Notes: generated by a model from the sequence alone, not told the origin. A stretch of 64,000 nt of DNA from Uloborus plumipes (GCA_038373865.1 JAXGGA010000034.1:186001-250000); one strand, 5' to 3'. Counted from the first letter of the stretch, positions 10,167 to 24,550 are shown. Program-made: numbers and translations.

Positions 10167-12319
10167 GTATCTTCCTAGTTTATATTGTTTCATTAAGAAA
10201 TTTTATTAATAAAATGAGAAAATTAAAGATGTTATGCTATGGTAATTGAAATGGACTAGTAAAATTGGAAAGGCTCATATATACTAATTGTGTGTGTCAT
10301 AGAATACCAGAAATTTCAAGTTGTGACTTGCAGTGATTTACATCAAAAATCTCTTAGGAAAAATTCTACAAAGAGATTGCCCTTTACTTTTTTCCTAGTA
10401 TTAAATTGAAAATACAATGTATTAAAATTGGAAAATGCAATAAAAAGTAAATAATAAATTCATGTGAATCTTATAATTAATTTTTATACAAATATCCTAA
10501 AGGCAAAATGAAAACATTTGAATAACAACGTAAATTTCGCACTCTAGCCTGAACTATGTTTGCTGTATAATAAAATTAAACACACATCGGTTTTACATTC
10601 AATAAAAAATAAATATAATTAAAATAATGTTTCTAAAAAGATAGCGGAATTAATGTTTGCGTATGTTCACATTCAAAATCTGTGGTGGGGTGCTGGTTAA
10701 AGATCACCATAACTTGTAACTACTATCTCCTTGCTTTCAATTTTCTTTCCTAAACTCAAGAAAATGTCAACATTTTTATAGCTATTGCATGTATAACTCG
10801 ACAGCAGTGTATTTTTCATGTTTTGTTCTCACTAAAACTTTAGAAAAACTTGTAAATCGTTGTGTATGTTTCATGAAGATTGATTTGTACTTCAACTTAA
10901 ACATGTTTTGTCTTTTCAGAAAATAATGGTGTATTTCAGTTATGTTTCTTTTATTGATTTCACATCATTCAAATTTATCATGTGTATGAATATTAATGTA
11001 AGAGCTTTTCAACGTACATTACTCTAGCTATTGCACATTTAACATCTTTCTTATATTTTAATGACATTTTGCATCTGTTATGAATTTTACATTTTTGTGC
11101 AATAAACAATAAAGCAAGTTAACTATTTTTTGTAGATGATAACTCTTTTTTTTAGCAATAATGTTACTGCATTAATCACACTTCTCCAGAATGCAGCAGA
11201 TTGCATCAATGAGTCCAACGTAGTTGAAAATTTCTGCATATAAGGATCACATTTTGAGTTTCTTTTAAGTGTTAAGTGATGGTAATATACAATGCAAGCT
11301 ACATTACGGAGGAAAGGGGGGGGGGGAGGTGAATATCTGATACACATGAATCAATTCCACTGTCCTCCCTTATTAATATAAACACTCAAATTTTATATTA
11401 TGAGTTTGATGCGGATTGCTTGAACGCAAAAACCACTGAAAAACATATTAAAAAGTATTAATTGCTACAGCATCAATTTTGTATTTCCGACTTATAATGT
11501 GTTTTATAAAAGAAAATAGAATGCAACGCAAACGATCCAAATGAAGATTAACATAATGTGTAGTTTGGCCAAAATTGGTCTTGCTTTATTTTATTTATTG
11601 CTAGCTCATGCCTATAAGAGTGAGGAAATTTAAGAATCACGAGATCCTGTTATTAAAGACTTTATTTATTAAGCAACATTGAGATTTATAGCGTCATTCA
11701 AATAACAAAAGATTTTGTGTATTTATCACTTTCTAGGGCGCCAAATCCCATGCTCATAGAGTGGAAATATTTAAATATTTATGGAGTCTTAATACAGGGT
11801 TCTTGCCGAACTGGAAAATTGGCTTCGTGGTAGTACAAGCATTTCCTTTAAAAAAATGTTGCAAGTGGTAAAAGTTGCTCGATTTTGAATGAAACTTGAA
11901 ACAATACAAAGTGGTTTTGATTTTTTTGTAGAGACGAAATTTCCAAAAAAGCGAATTCCTTTCATGTAACGCGAAATTTCCGGAAAGGAAATGCTGAGCG
12001 TAAGCATTGACTAGGTTATAGGTTAAATATTAGTTACGTGACCGGACTTTAGAGTCATTTAGCACCACTGAAAGCGGAAGTTCCGAGACTAAACATTGCT
12101 TTGACTCAGCGTACTCAAATAATCATTCCGTAATTATCTATGTAAGAAATGATAATACATAGTTAAGAAATGGTTCAAATCAGTATGAGGAGTGTTTACA
12201 AATGGCTAAAATAATTGGGGAATGTTAATAAAAATCCGTATTCATACATTTTTCTACAACGCGAAATTCCGACTTACACGAGGAGTCTTGGAACGCATCC
12301 CTCGCATAAGTCGGGGATC

Positions 12320-12320
<1 letters not shown>
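10167..12320. other. Intergenic; possible transposon terminus near 12235-12325
   Basis: No gene is seen. Close AATAAA hexamers lie near 11101-11113. The sequence at about 12255-12325 (CGACTTACACGAGGAG, then CGCATAAGTCGGGGATCGAC) resembles the end of a pogo/Tigger-type element, but I found no partner end. Confidence 0.4.

Positions 12321-12321
<1 letters not shown>

Positions 12322-12352
<31 letters not shown>
12322..12352. repeat. (TA)n microsatellite
   Basis: A run of TA dinucleotides directly beside the left end of the fold-back element. Confidence 0.9.
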
Positions 12353-12353
<1 letters not shown>

Positions 12354-12357
<4 letters not shown>

Positions 12358-12996
12358 GGTGTCCACTCCAATCGTGGACCAATAGCTAATTTTTAAACCG
12401 TTAGAGATAAGCATATAGTTTATTTTGGAAAAAATCTCCAAATTACGAAAGGAATTTTGGGTCTATTCAATGTTTTTCAAAAAATCAAATTTTGAAAGAG
12501 TTATGAAATTTAAATTTTTATACAGCCCCCCAGTCCTATCAATCATATTTAGTAAAACATTCTTGACACTATAACGTTTAAAACTTAAAAAAAATCACTG
12601 TTCTACGACAAAAATTGACCGAGTTATGACGTTTTGAAAAATCAAGATTTTGAAGGATTTCGCATACGGTCCCTCTCGATGACGTCATGAAACAATGCAA
12701 AATCTTGATTTTTCAAAACGTCATAACTCGGTCAATTTTTGTGGTAGAAGAATGATTTTTTTTTAGTTTTAAACGTTACAGTGTCAAGAATGTTTTACTA
12801 AATATGATTGATAGGACTGGGGGGCTGTATAAAAATTTAAATTTCGTAACTCTTTCAATATTTGATTTTTTGAAAAACATTGCATAGACCCAAAATTCCT
12901 TTCGTAATTTGGAGATTTTTTTCTAAATAAACTATATGCTTATCTCTAACGGTTTAGAAATTAGCTATTGGTCCACGATTGGAGTGGACACCCTGT
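12354..12996. mobile_element. Fold-back MITE, near-perfect 643 bp palindrome
   Basis: The outer ends ACAGGGTGTCCACTCC and GGAGTGGACACCCTGT are exact inverted repeats. The two ~310 bp arms stay closely complementary to a short centre near 12660-12695 containing GATGACGTCATG. Poly-A and poly-T tracts in the arms also mirror each other. It has no coding capacity. The left flank is a TA run, so the target duplication cannot be read. Confidence 0.88.
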
Positions 12997-15082
<2,086 letters not shown>

Positions 15083-15342
15083 GCAATAGAGGTGCAAGGG
15101 GTTGGGTGCACTTCCCTTAGCTTTTAAAAATAAAATATAATTTAAAGAGGAACAAACTATAAAATACGTCACGAAAATTAAAAATATCATGTTTATGTCC
15201 ACGAGCTCCAGTAGAGAGTGCAATAGGGGTGCATTTTTACACCTTTTTCGGCTTTTAAAAATAAAATAAATTACTTAAACAAGGACAAACTGAGAAATTC
15301 ATTACGAAAGATATTGATCTCACACTTATGTCCATGAGGTGT
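15083..15342. repeat. Two-unit tandem repeat, ~137 bp period
   Basis: GCAATAGRGGTGC at 15083 recurs at 15220. Each is followed by CTTTTAAAAATAAAATA, then GGACAAACT-like and TTATGTCCA(C/T)GAG stretches. The units have diverged. Confidence 0.65.
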
Positions 15343-15829
15343 GCACACTACTTCGCCTAAAGCTGATAACGCGAGCTACTTTGACGAGTTGGTCAAGCCC
15401 ATGTGTCACGCCCATGGGGAGAGATAACGTCAATCAAAAGAGGGGACCAGTTCCGGATTCCAAGAAGGTTTTCGCAGGGATTTTTTTCGTCCCTACCAAC
15501 CCCCTTTTCACATAAAACGTGTTGGTGGTTATTCTTTAGCCATTTTTTTTACTCGCGTTTTATCTACTTCATCGATATTAATTTCTTACCAGAATGAGCT
15601 TCAGTTACATGTAATCGACCCGGGGAGGGAAACTATTAATTTATCAAAATCACATGTACCGAATTACCGTCGATGATGGAACTATAAAAAGTGCAACATT
15701 AATGAGCGGTATAAACAATCCTTCTCCGACAATGCATCCGAATACTTATAACATGTTTTTTTTTTTTTTTTCAAGATTAATCCCATCGGTAATTTCGATG
15801 TAACATTTTGAGCTTTAAGTGACACTAAA

Positions 15830-15985
15830 AATACAAAATATGTACGGTTTTTTAAATTAATTTCATTGATTAAAGTTTTTTGTTAGTTTTGTACTGTTAG
15901 TACAAGAAAAGAAGACATTTCTAATGTTTTTTATTGTAACTAAGTAATGCAAACCTTTATATGCAATATGAAAAGCATGTTCTAC
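15830..15985. repeat. Dispersed repeat related to 52.9 and 53.4 kb
   Basis: The stretch from TTTAAATTAATTTCATTGAT through TTTTGTACTGTTAGTACAAG to AAAAGCATGTTCTAC matches two tandem copies in the hAT-like element at 52766-54466. It is probably a piece of the same family. Confidence 0.6.
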
Positions 15986-16090
15986 CGTAGGGGAGCACAA
16001 CCTTTTTCAGTAAAGGGCCAAACACGTAACAGTAGCATTATTGGTGGGCCGCATGCGATGCAAGCCCATCATTTGGAAGGGTAATTGCCC
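15986..16090. mobile_element. Possible hAT-type terminal fragment
   Basis: AACCTTTTTCAGTAAAGGGC followed by GGTGGGCCGCATGCGATG resembles subterminal sequence of hAT elements. No opposite end was identified. Confidence 0.35.
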
Positions 16091-16734
16091 CTTCCCCTCA
16101 GGCTTTGAGATATTGTCACTTTTTTTTTAAATATTTTATTGTATTATTTGCATTGAGTCCTGCTTCTTTCTCCTGAACGCCAATGAACTGTCGAACCAGG
16201 TATCGATAGATTCATAATTTTTCCGGCTTATTATTTTTAATTGACGTAGGGTTTGATGAAGGGATTCTGAAGAAATAGAGAAAAATCTTCAAATTTTGCT
16301 CAAATCTAAAACGATTTGTCCTAAATGATTAAGTAAGGAATCCATTGTTACAAAACGTGGTTGATATGAAACAGTAATAATAATGATAATGAGAAGTTTG
16401 ACTGAATCAAGCGTGAAACTCATTAGCAGGCCACGTACGTATTATTAATTTTTATCGCGAGCAACTCTTGTAGTTTTTGCAATATCAATTATTTGAAAAG
16501 CAGAACAAAAAATGAGAAATCCATTGCATTATAATGGATATGAGTTGTTACTTCGAAAACCTTTGTTATGGCATGGCTGTCCTCGGCGGTTTCACCGCGT
16601 TAATAAGACAACAATCTATTAAAAAACTATTTTAATTACATCACGCTATGATATGTATATGATAAATGTATAGTAAAAAACTACACAGTGAAACGCAAAA
16701 ATAAAAGAGCTTTTAGAAAAAAATTAGTAAGAAG

Positions 16735-16812
16735 GCCAGTCGTATAAAATATTTAAGTTTTGTTAACTTTTTGTTCATAGGTAGGCCGTGCAATGCCGGG
16801 CCAAGCAGCTAG
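16735..16812 (+). mobile_element. Helitron 3' terminus
   Basis: GCAATGCCGGGCCAAGCAG followed by CTAG at 16809-16812 and then T has the form of a Helitron 3' end and resembles the one at 14022. The extent upstream is not determined. Confidence 0.5.
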
Positions 16813-17274
16813 TATCTATTTGAATATTGAATCTTTTCACTAAATGATATTTTGGGAGAAAAATAATAATTTTATTAAATCACTCAACTGTAAAATATTG
16901 AATGCACATGGTTCAAAGTAAAAAGCTATATCTTTTGCAGTGAAAATATTTTGAGCTTCTGATGTTAAGCAGCCTTTCTTATTGCGGCTGCTTAGATATG
17001 AGAGGCAGAAAATTATGTATGTTTTGGAAAAGGGGTTACATGTATGCAATATTTTTGCAATGTTGAACTTCATCATTTACTTTCATGCATGAAAGTACAC
17101 AATTTCCAACAATAGTACTTTCATAAATTGTAATACAAACAGCATTATTATCAAAACTCAATGATGCAAAACTCAACAAAAATGCTAATCCAATGATGAA
17201 AAAACTATCATATATAAAAAGTGGAGCCTCGGAAATTGGAGACACGAGTCACAATTTGATATAATTTTGACGCT

Positions 17275-17945
17275 TAGTTTGGAGTATCCTTGCCGAGATC
17301 TTTCGAACAAAAAAAAGTTAGTTTAAACCGGACTGGTCACTCAAAAGTTCTTAGGGGTGAGAGCTTGTTTGAACAGTTCAATGTTGAACGAAAAATTGTT
17401 CAAATCGAAAATTTAAAAACGGGAATGAAGTATTCTTGATAAGATCTTTCGAACAAAAAACAGTTTATTCAATTCGGACGGTTCACTTAAAAGTTATTAG
17501 GTGGGGAAAGGTTGCTTGAACGGTTCAATGTTGAACCAAAAATGTTCAAATTTAAAATTTAAATACGGTAATAAAGTATCCTTGCCGAGATGCTTCGAAC
17601 AAAAAAATTGTTTAAATCGGACTGTTCACTCAAAAGTAATTAGGGGTGACAGCTTGTTTGAACGGTTCAACGTTGAACGAAAAATTGTTCAAATCGAAAA
17701 TGTAGATACGGAAATGAAGTATCCTTGAAAAGATCTTTCGAACAAAAAAAATTTTCTTCAAATCGGACTGTTAACTAAAAAGTTAATATCGCGGGCCAGG
17801 TTGTTTGAACGGCTCAAAGTTGAACCAAAAATTGTTCAAATCGAAAAATCAAGTATGGGAATGAGCTGTACTTGCCGAGATCTTTCCAACAAAAAAAAGT
17901 TTGTCCAAATCGGAATGTTCATTCAAAAGTTATTAGGGGGGGGGG
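17275..17945. repeat. Tandem array, five units of ~146 bp
   Basis: GATCTTTCGAAC or a close variant recurs at 17297, 17443, 17589, 17732 and 17879, giving periods of 146, 146, 143 and 147. Each unit continues with CGGACTGTTCACTCAAAAGT, then GAACGGTTCAATGTTGAAC and ATTGTTCAAATCGAAAA. The array ends in a G run and GACAGACAGACCGACCGACC. Reading frames here are translations of the repeat and are not supported as genes. Confidence 0.9.
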
Positions 17946-19311
17946 GGGACAGACAGACCGACCGACCGACACACAAATTCCCCATCTCAATACCCTCCCT
18001 ACTTTCAAATTTTTAATTTTTTGATACTTATTTCTTTTTTTTTGTTTTGTTTCTTTTTGACTTTGTTTTGGACTTGGCGATATTTTTAGGATGCATTAAG
18101 CCACTTTATTACTTTTTTCGTCTCTTTTATTTTTAACGGGAAAGTAGGCTAAAAAGGAAGACATAACCAAAGGTTTACTCACTTTCTGGTAGTGTATAGA
18201 TGTTTACCATAAATGGTTACACAACAACAAAAATGCGTTTTTGGCCATCTTGGCAGCCATTTTTCTCATAAAGGGGAAGCAGTAGAAACTTTAATTTTTT
18301 TTTAAAACAAGCCACTGATATGTTAGCTATTCACAGGAAAAGAGTTTACTTTTGGTTATTTCTTCCATTAAGAGATATCCTGCTGACAGTATATGCATGT
18401 TTTTCGCGACGACCATATGCTTTTGTTCCCCCTCTTATGGACTTAAAATTAATTAAACCAAAAAATAATGATATATTTATTATTAGCTGTATTATCTACC
18501 CAATATGTCATGAAATTTAATTTATTAAATCATTGAACAATAAATTAGATAATTGATGAAAACAAGAAAAAGTATTTCTCTGATGCCTGAGCATTATGCA
18601 TTCATAATTATAAAGCACTAAATTCATAATTATAAAGCACTCAAATTTTTGTGATGGAAACTTCTAAGAGTGCTGTACCTTAACATTTTCCGTTAGAAAC
18701 ATTGCCATATTTTTTTCTGAATGCCAGGCGTAGCTAGTTTCCGTAGATATCAAACACTTTCATATTGCATGAGTAGAAATTTTAAGAAATTTTTTTAAAA
18801 AACATCAATTTTTTGGTATTTTGAAGGTCCGGACAAACTTCGAGGACTCGTATCTCGGGAAATAAGTGGAGCAGGTAACTTTCCTTTTGGGCTTTTTCAT
18901 ACCTCTATAGTCTATACCATCAATCTGTGTACCAAATTAAAAAAAAAAATCCGAGTCGGTCGTGCGACCAACTTTTTTTTTTTTCGGTGAGTTGGTATGG
19001 AATCGCTCATAACTAAAAAAGTTTTGATGGAATTAACGCTCCCAAAGACTAAATTTCCTCTTTTTTTTTGCCATCTAAATGTAAGGAATACACAGCAAAG
19101 TTTTTGAAAAAAAAAAAATAAAAAAGTGTGAGCGTTTTTGAATATTTTGGATATTAAATACTGATAAGATATTAAATACTGACAAAATGAAAACAATGAT
19201 GGTAAATTTCTTGCCTATGTGGCACGTTCAACTTCATAATTATTTCTCTAAATGCTCTGCAAAAAGTAAAAATAAATCCTAACTGCAATCTCTATCTCTA
19301 TCTCTTCTCTA
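17946..19311. other. Intergenic, low-complexity patches
   Basis: No gene is found. A 22-base direct duplication built on TTCATAATTATAAAGCACT lies at about 18600-18645. Poly-A and poly-T runs mark 18935-19110. ATCCGAGTCGGTCGTGCGAC near 18950 may belong to an unrecognised repeat. Confidence 0.4.
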
Positions 19312-20399
19312 TCTTCTCTACTAATAATAAAGCTGAAGGTGGTTCTGTCTGTCCTTCTTTCTTTCTTTCTTTCTTTCTGTCTGTCTGTCTGTTACGCGCG
19401 TAGCGCCAAAACCGTTCGGTCGATTTTCATGCCACTTGGCACAAAATTAGTTTGTAGTATGTAGTTTTGCACCTCGAAGCGATTTTTCGAACATTCCATT
19501 TCGTTCTTTTTCTATTCGAATTCTTAGCAGAAATTCGATAAAATAGGGAAGAAATATTCCATACACATTTTCAAGTCTTATGTCATTCGAAAGCTTGAAA
19601 TTTTCTGCACAAAATGACGTTTTTTCGAAGTTTCTACGATCATCAGGAGAGCTGTAACAATTGTTTTTAGAATCCTGAAATTCAAGGCTTACCTTCAGTA
19701 AAGCAAGCCAAACGATTCTAAAATGGCTTTGCTCGCGAATAAAATGTGTTTGAAAATAGAGATGAAATGAATTATTTTATCAACGGAAATCAACTTTTCA
19801 TGTTGTTACCATGGTTACGTTTTTATTTCGTTCTTTTTCCCTTAATAATTTTAAAAATGTATTTGTTTTTGTAACAATCCAAATGGCTTGAGTGAACGAA
19901 TTTAGCTTTTAATTTATCGTTTGCTGGTTGATCTTTGTCGATGTTTATTGTTTTTATTATCATTGTGAAGAATAATGCACGAAATTTCTATGACTAATAC
20001 TTAAAATTTTTAGGATAAGTTGAGTTTAAAAGAAAAAATTGCTCCAAATATACTTTTGCAATGTGATTATTTATTATTGGACTGTAATTTGCAGCAATAA
20101 TTGCATTTAATAAATAATGAAAGACAATATTAAAAATTAATTTTTTGGCGACTTTTTTACAATTTGGCATTCAATTCTATTTCAGTATATTTACTTCTAT
20201 CTTATTGCGATATTGCAACGTTCTTTCTAAAGTATGTCATTTCGGAAAATGTATTATTTTGTTTTTGAAGTTAGGAAAGAAAACTTTCTTCTTCTTTTAA
20301 ACTTTGGTAAGATTTCTGTTGGTTTCTGTGAGCAACAAAATTTTTCTTATTTTTTCTTTTGGCTTATTTTTGTGCCCCTATCTTTGGGGTTGCATTCGA

Positions 20400-20665
20400 A
20401 TGTCCCCAAGGGGGTGATTTACCCCTTTTATGGGGTAATCAGGGCTTTCAATGCAGACCAAAGTGATATGAATTGGCGCGACCACTTGGCGATATCTCGC
20501 CAAGCTTTTGGTCACCAAGTGTTTGACGCCAATTTGGCGACATATCGCCAAGTTGGCAATAAATTTAGCGAAAAAAAATTTTTTTTTGGGTTCAATTTGG
20601 CGCTATTGGCAATATTTTGCGAAAAATCTACTGAATGATGTTAAACTCGGCGATATTTAGGAGAT
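20400..20665. repeat. Cluster of TTGGCGA palindromes
   Basis: CTTGGCGATATCTCGCCAAG is a near-perfect palindrome. Variants follow: TTTGGCGACATATCGCCAAG, CAATTTGGCGCTATTGGC and CTCGGCGATATTTAGGAG. CAGGGCTTTCAATGCAGACC just before them resembles a hAT-type terminus. Only one side of the presumed element is visible. Confidence 0.55.
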
Positions 20666-20776
20666 TAATCATTGTAAAACATTTTTTTGCATTGTTTCGT
20701 GGCAAACTAGGGACGCAAATGTTTGAATTGTTATCTTACTCACTTCAAGCACTATTTTAGCACTTAAGGCATCTAC

Positions 20777-21539
20777 TAGGGATGCACCGATAAGCAAATT
20801 GGCCGATTACCGATTACCGATTAATCGGCTGTTAATAATCGGCCGATTAATCGGCTGCACCGATTAATGATAAGGATAATTGTTTTTCTACTACCAATTT
20901 TACCATCACTGTTTTTTATCTCTTATATAATTTCAAATTTAGAAATAGTAAGTAATTTTTTTCTGGAGAAGATTTTTTTTTCCATTTTCCTAGTTTTCAC
21001 AAAATAATTTCAATATTTTATCAAACTTCTTAGAACCAATTTTTATATTCGTGTCAATAATATTATTAACACATTGTTAGTTACGTTAATTGGAAATAAA
21101 AATTCATTAAAAAAAAGGAAGGGAGGGGAAGTGTGTGGTGAACACTCCAATTTATAAGTACCTTTAATTCATATATTTTAGTAATTAGTAGCAATTTAAT
21201 TCAATACTTCTATTCTTTGAAAATTAGAGGTTATCTGAAAGCACTGTGGTAAGGAGAAAACAATCGCCACATGAAAAATGTTGCATCATTGTCTATGTAT
21301 ATTTATTCTAAGTAGGAGAATTAATTTAAAAAAAAATTTATATCAACTGTGAGGATTATTATTACTGTTAATAAAATTATTCATCATAGTTTCCTAGTGA
21401 AAGTATACTTTAAAGAATAATATTTGAAAAATATTTTTTCGGCCGATTAATCGGCCCGATTGTGCCGATTATTAACAATCGGCAAAGTGGCCGATTATGG
21501 CCGATTAATCGGTACTGCCGATTAATCGGTGCATCCCTA
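20777..21539 (+). mobile_element. hAT-type MITE, copy 1 (CCGATTAATCGG ends)
   Basis: Ends TAGGGATGCACCGAT and ATCGGTGCATCCCTA are inverted repeats, flanked by a perfect 8 bp duplication GCATCTAC (20769-20776 and 21540-21547), as expected for hAT. Both ends carry several CCGATTAATCGG palindromes over about 100 bases. The interior is AT-rich without a gene. The copy at 42660-43401 is the same family in the opposite orientation. Confidence 0.93.
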
Positions 21540-22057
21540 GCATCTACTAAGAAATTTACACGTAAAAGGAAGTAGTGTAGGGTCCATACCAAATTTTTAT
21601 ATCATACTTTGAAGGAATTATAGTTGAATTATAACTAAAATAGAGTATTTTTTCTGCTATATCATTTTTTTACAAATGAACTTTTAATTTTATACCACGG
21701 GCAAAGCCGTGCGGGTACCGCTAGTTAAAAATAAATCGTCAAGTAAATAAAAAAGATCTTTAACTAATACTTGAATTTAGTTAAATCGAAAATAACTAAC
21801 TAAAAATAAAGAACATACAGTCTCTGTTAAACATGGTTGGTTGGTTGTGTATGATTTTCTGGAGCAAGAACCAAAAAGAAGTTTTCGTATGCGTAGTTTT
21901 AGACCTTAAACATTAAGATTTTGTTAATACAAGGCAGATATTTCTTTTTTCAAAAAACTCTGGTAAAATTGCGCTTGAATTTCATTTTCTTACTGTACTT
22001 AGTTTTTTTAATTCGTGTAATATGGATACAGCGACAGCAGTAAAAATCCTTTCAAAT

Positions 22058-22091
22058 TTACCTCGGGCAAAGCCGTGGCGGGTAAATCTAG
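22058..22091 (+). mobile_element. Second Helitron 3' terminus
   Basis: CCTCGGGCAAAGCCGTGGCG, GGTAAAT and CTAG at 22088-22091, then T, closely match the terminus at 21724. Two ends 367 bp apart suggest an adjacent truncated copy or a bypassed terminator. Confidence 0.6.
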
Positions 22092-22718
22092 TATAACATA
22101 AAATTGAATAAAATTTGCCTTTCGGTGCTACATTTACATAAACTTCAAATATTTTAACTTTATTTTGAGCTGCTCCTTTTAATCTGGTTGAGAACACATT
22201 GCAAATGAGAACAATGGGTAAATGAGAAATTTACCGGAACCAAATAAAATGTCATAGATAAGTTTACTGCTTTGTCAGTATTGGCATACAGGTTTCACAG
22301 TACTATAAAGAGATTGGAATAAAGTTTCGTCACACCTAAAAATTGGCTGTTTTCTGCTATTTGGGAATTCGGTCCCGATTTTCAAGAGTTATGCTCAGCG
22401 CACAGATTATATTCTGCGCGATATGTTTCATTAAATGTGTAGGTGCAAGGAAAGAGGTTCTCATATTTTTTACAGCTTCAATTTACTTTTTGTTAATTCT
22501 GAGGGTGATTTATACTCCTGGACTATTTATTGTTAATACTCTTGATCAATATCTATAAAATGGGTTAAATTTCGTCAACGGATTGATAAACATAACAAAA
22601 ACTGAAATTATATGCCTATAGCTAAAAATTAATAAATTATTTTATTAAATAAATCGTCGAAGCTTCGCTCCATTTCTAATTAAATATATTTTTATTTAAG
22701 TTTTCATTGCATAAATTT

Positions 22719-22921
22719 TTACAGCATTTTCCGGATTGCATATCAGGTCTCAAAAACATTAAATGCTTAGGTAGAAAATCAATTATAAGTATTAATGTGA
22801 TGAAACTATCTTCTCGATGATTACAGCATTTTTCAGATTGCATATCAGGTCTAAATCTATCAAATGCATAAGCAGAAAATGAATTATAAATATAAATGCA
22901 TTGAAACTGTTTAGGATGATA
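22719..22921. repeat. Two-unit tandem repeat, ~101 bp
   Basis: TTACAGCATTTTCCGGATTG followed by CATATCAGGTCT at 22719 recurs at 22820 with a few changes. The following ~60 bases also match. Confidence 0.8.
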
Positions 22922-24427
22922 CATAGAATACATTTTCATTATAAAGTAGGAACTGTACTCTGAAGTAAAGTTTTGGTGCAAAGGGGAAAAAAAAAATTCA
23001 ACACACGGTGCCGAGAGTTACGTTAGGCCTCACAATTTAGCAAACACGTTGCCCCCTTATAGCAGGAGTTGGAAGGAAAATATCCTTCCACGAATCCCTA
23101 TGGCAGAAGTTTCCCCTTTCACACAATATTTTCCCCCTACGTCGACTGAGAGCCATCACCTGTCAGCCCACCTTCTCCACCCCTATTGTACTCTTCTATC
23201 CCTCGGCCCTCCTGCCGTCCTCGTGACAGGTAAGAGATAAGGATTTTAGGCGAGTTGATGAATAAACCGTCCATGAGCATCGACAGGGGGTTGTAAAAGG
23301 TATCCCATTTAAAAAGGATGGAAATAATTTGAGTTAATACTTTTTAATTTTAAACTTTTTTTTCTTCATTTTTTTTTATTTATTAAATAGCTTTAACAAT
23401 GATGAAAATACATCTCAGAATTCGTTTAAAACAAATAAATAAATAAATAAATTTTTGTTTAAGTAAATAAATCAATTAATCAAAAAATAAAAAATAAAAA
23501 ATGAATCAGAATAAAAAAAAAATAGTAGAATGTATTAAAGTTACATCAAATGTATACAAATAAATGTTAAAAAAGTAGTTAAAATATTTTTTTCTTGTGA
23601 TTGCCACGTGTGTGCAGTAGACCCTCCTACAATTGATCTCGCCGACGCCATGAAGGTAGCCTCACTTTTCATTTCAACTTTCGATCACTTGAACTCCATT
23701 GAATTCTTTTTTACATGAAGGCAAAAATCGTTTTGTTACGAAGATAAAATAATCTGACATAGGCGACTGTTTTAAGTGTCAATCGCTTTATGGCTTTCTT
23801 AGAGTGACTAAAAACCCCAACATATTGAGTGGATGCAGTAAGAGAGAGAGAGAGTAAAACCATTGGTCTCTTGATTTTTTTTCATCATAATGCCGGTCTT
23901 AGTATAGTTATTTTTCATATTCATTAATTAACTATGCCCCAAGAGTTTCCCTGTTTTTGACAAATCCTTTCAGGGAAGGAGGGGGGATGGATTGTGACTA
24001 CGCAAGTGATGGTGCGGAAAATACTGAGACCGCTTTTGTGGCACTGATTGAAGTGACGAAACTGTTCAAGAGAAGAAACTAGTGCAAAAAAGTGATTTTT
24101 TTTTTCAAATGAAAATTTATATTTATTCATTTATATACTCTTAGCCAATTGGGGAGGCAATTAGAAATCATGAAAAGTAAAATGAGATAAATATTTATGA
24201 TGCTTGTTACCCTTTTCAATTATACTCCACAAATGTTTCCGTCGGGAGAAGTCTAATATCAGGACCGACATTTAGGGGGTCAGTTACTTTGAGAAAACCA
24301 TTATCCTTGAGAAAACCAATGTATTTACATATAAGTGGAGGCAATTTTTGCAATTTTTTGATCAAACTTACATTATGTACACACCATTCGCCCCCCCTCC
24401 CCCCTCGAAAACACTGCAGATGCTGCT
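22922..24427. other. Intergenic, no gene recognised
   Basis: Contains AT-rich low-complexity sequence at 23330-23530 ((AAAT)n-like), a short (GA)n at about 23842 and a CT-rich stretch at 23040-23230 with a chance reading frame. CAGGACCGACATTTAGGGGG near 24261 resembles the end of the MITE at 25242, without a partner. Confidence 0.4.
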
Positions 24428-24550
24428 GAACGGATCACTGCATTTTGTAATTGGTAAGATTCGCAAGAACACGCAAGCAGGAAAGTTTTACAGCTCGCGT
24501 GTTCTCGCTGATCCTACCTACTACAAAATAAAGTGTTTTATTTCCGCTTC
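24428..24550. mobile_element. Fold-back hairpin element, copy A
   Basis: CACTGCATTTTGTAATTGGT and the inverted ACCTACTACAAAATAAAGTG form imperfect arms around a loop with CGCGTGTTCTCGC. The loop and right arm match those of the hairpin at 59086-59284. Confidence 0.6.

Larger units (their letters stand above)
19312..21724 (+). mobile_element. Non-autonomous Helitron with nested insertion
   Basis: The 5' end TCTCTACTAATAATAAAGC followed by (CTTT)n and (CTGT)n, then CCAAAACCGTTCGGTCGATT, is the usual start of arthropod Helitrons. The 3' end has a hairpin CACGGGCAAAGCCGTG, then CGGGTACCG and CTAG at 21721-21724 followed by T. A hAT MITE at 20777-21539 interrupts it. No Rep/helicase coding sequence is seen. 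The exact first base is uncertain by a few bases because of the local TC run. Confidence 0.8.

Noticed and set aside
17275..17945. CRISPR-like reading of the tandem array
   Set aside because: The units are contiguous and similar along their whole length, without unique spacers, and the DNA is eukaryotic.
17501..18016. Two + frames with repeated GSMLNQK / FERFNVERKIVQIE sequence
   Set aside because: They are read from the 146 bp tandem array and broken by stops between units.
23049..23240. A proline-rich 63-codon frame in a CT-rich stretch
   Set aside because: No splice context, homology or start context supports a gene; likely base composition.
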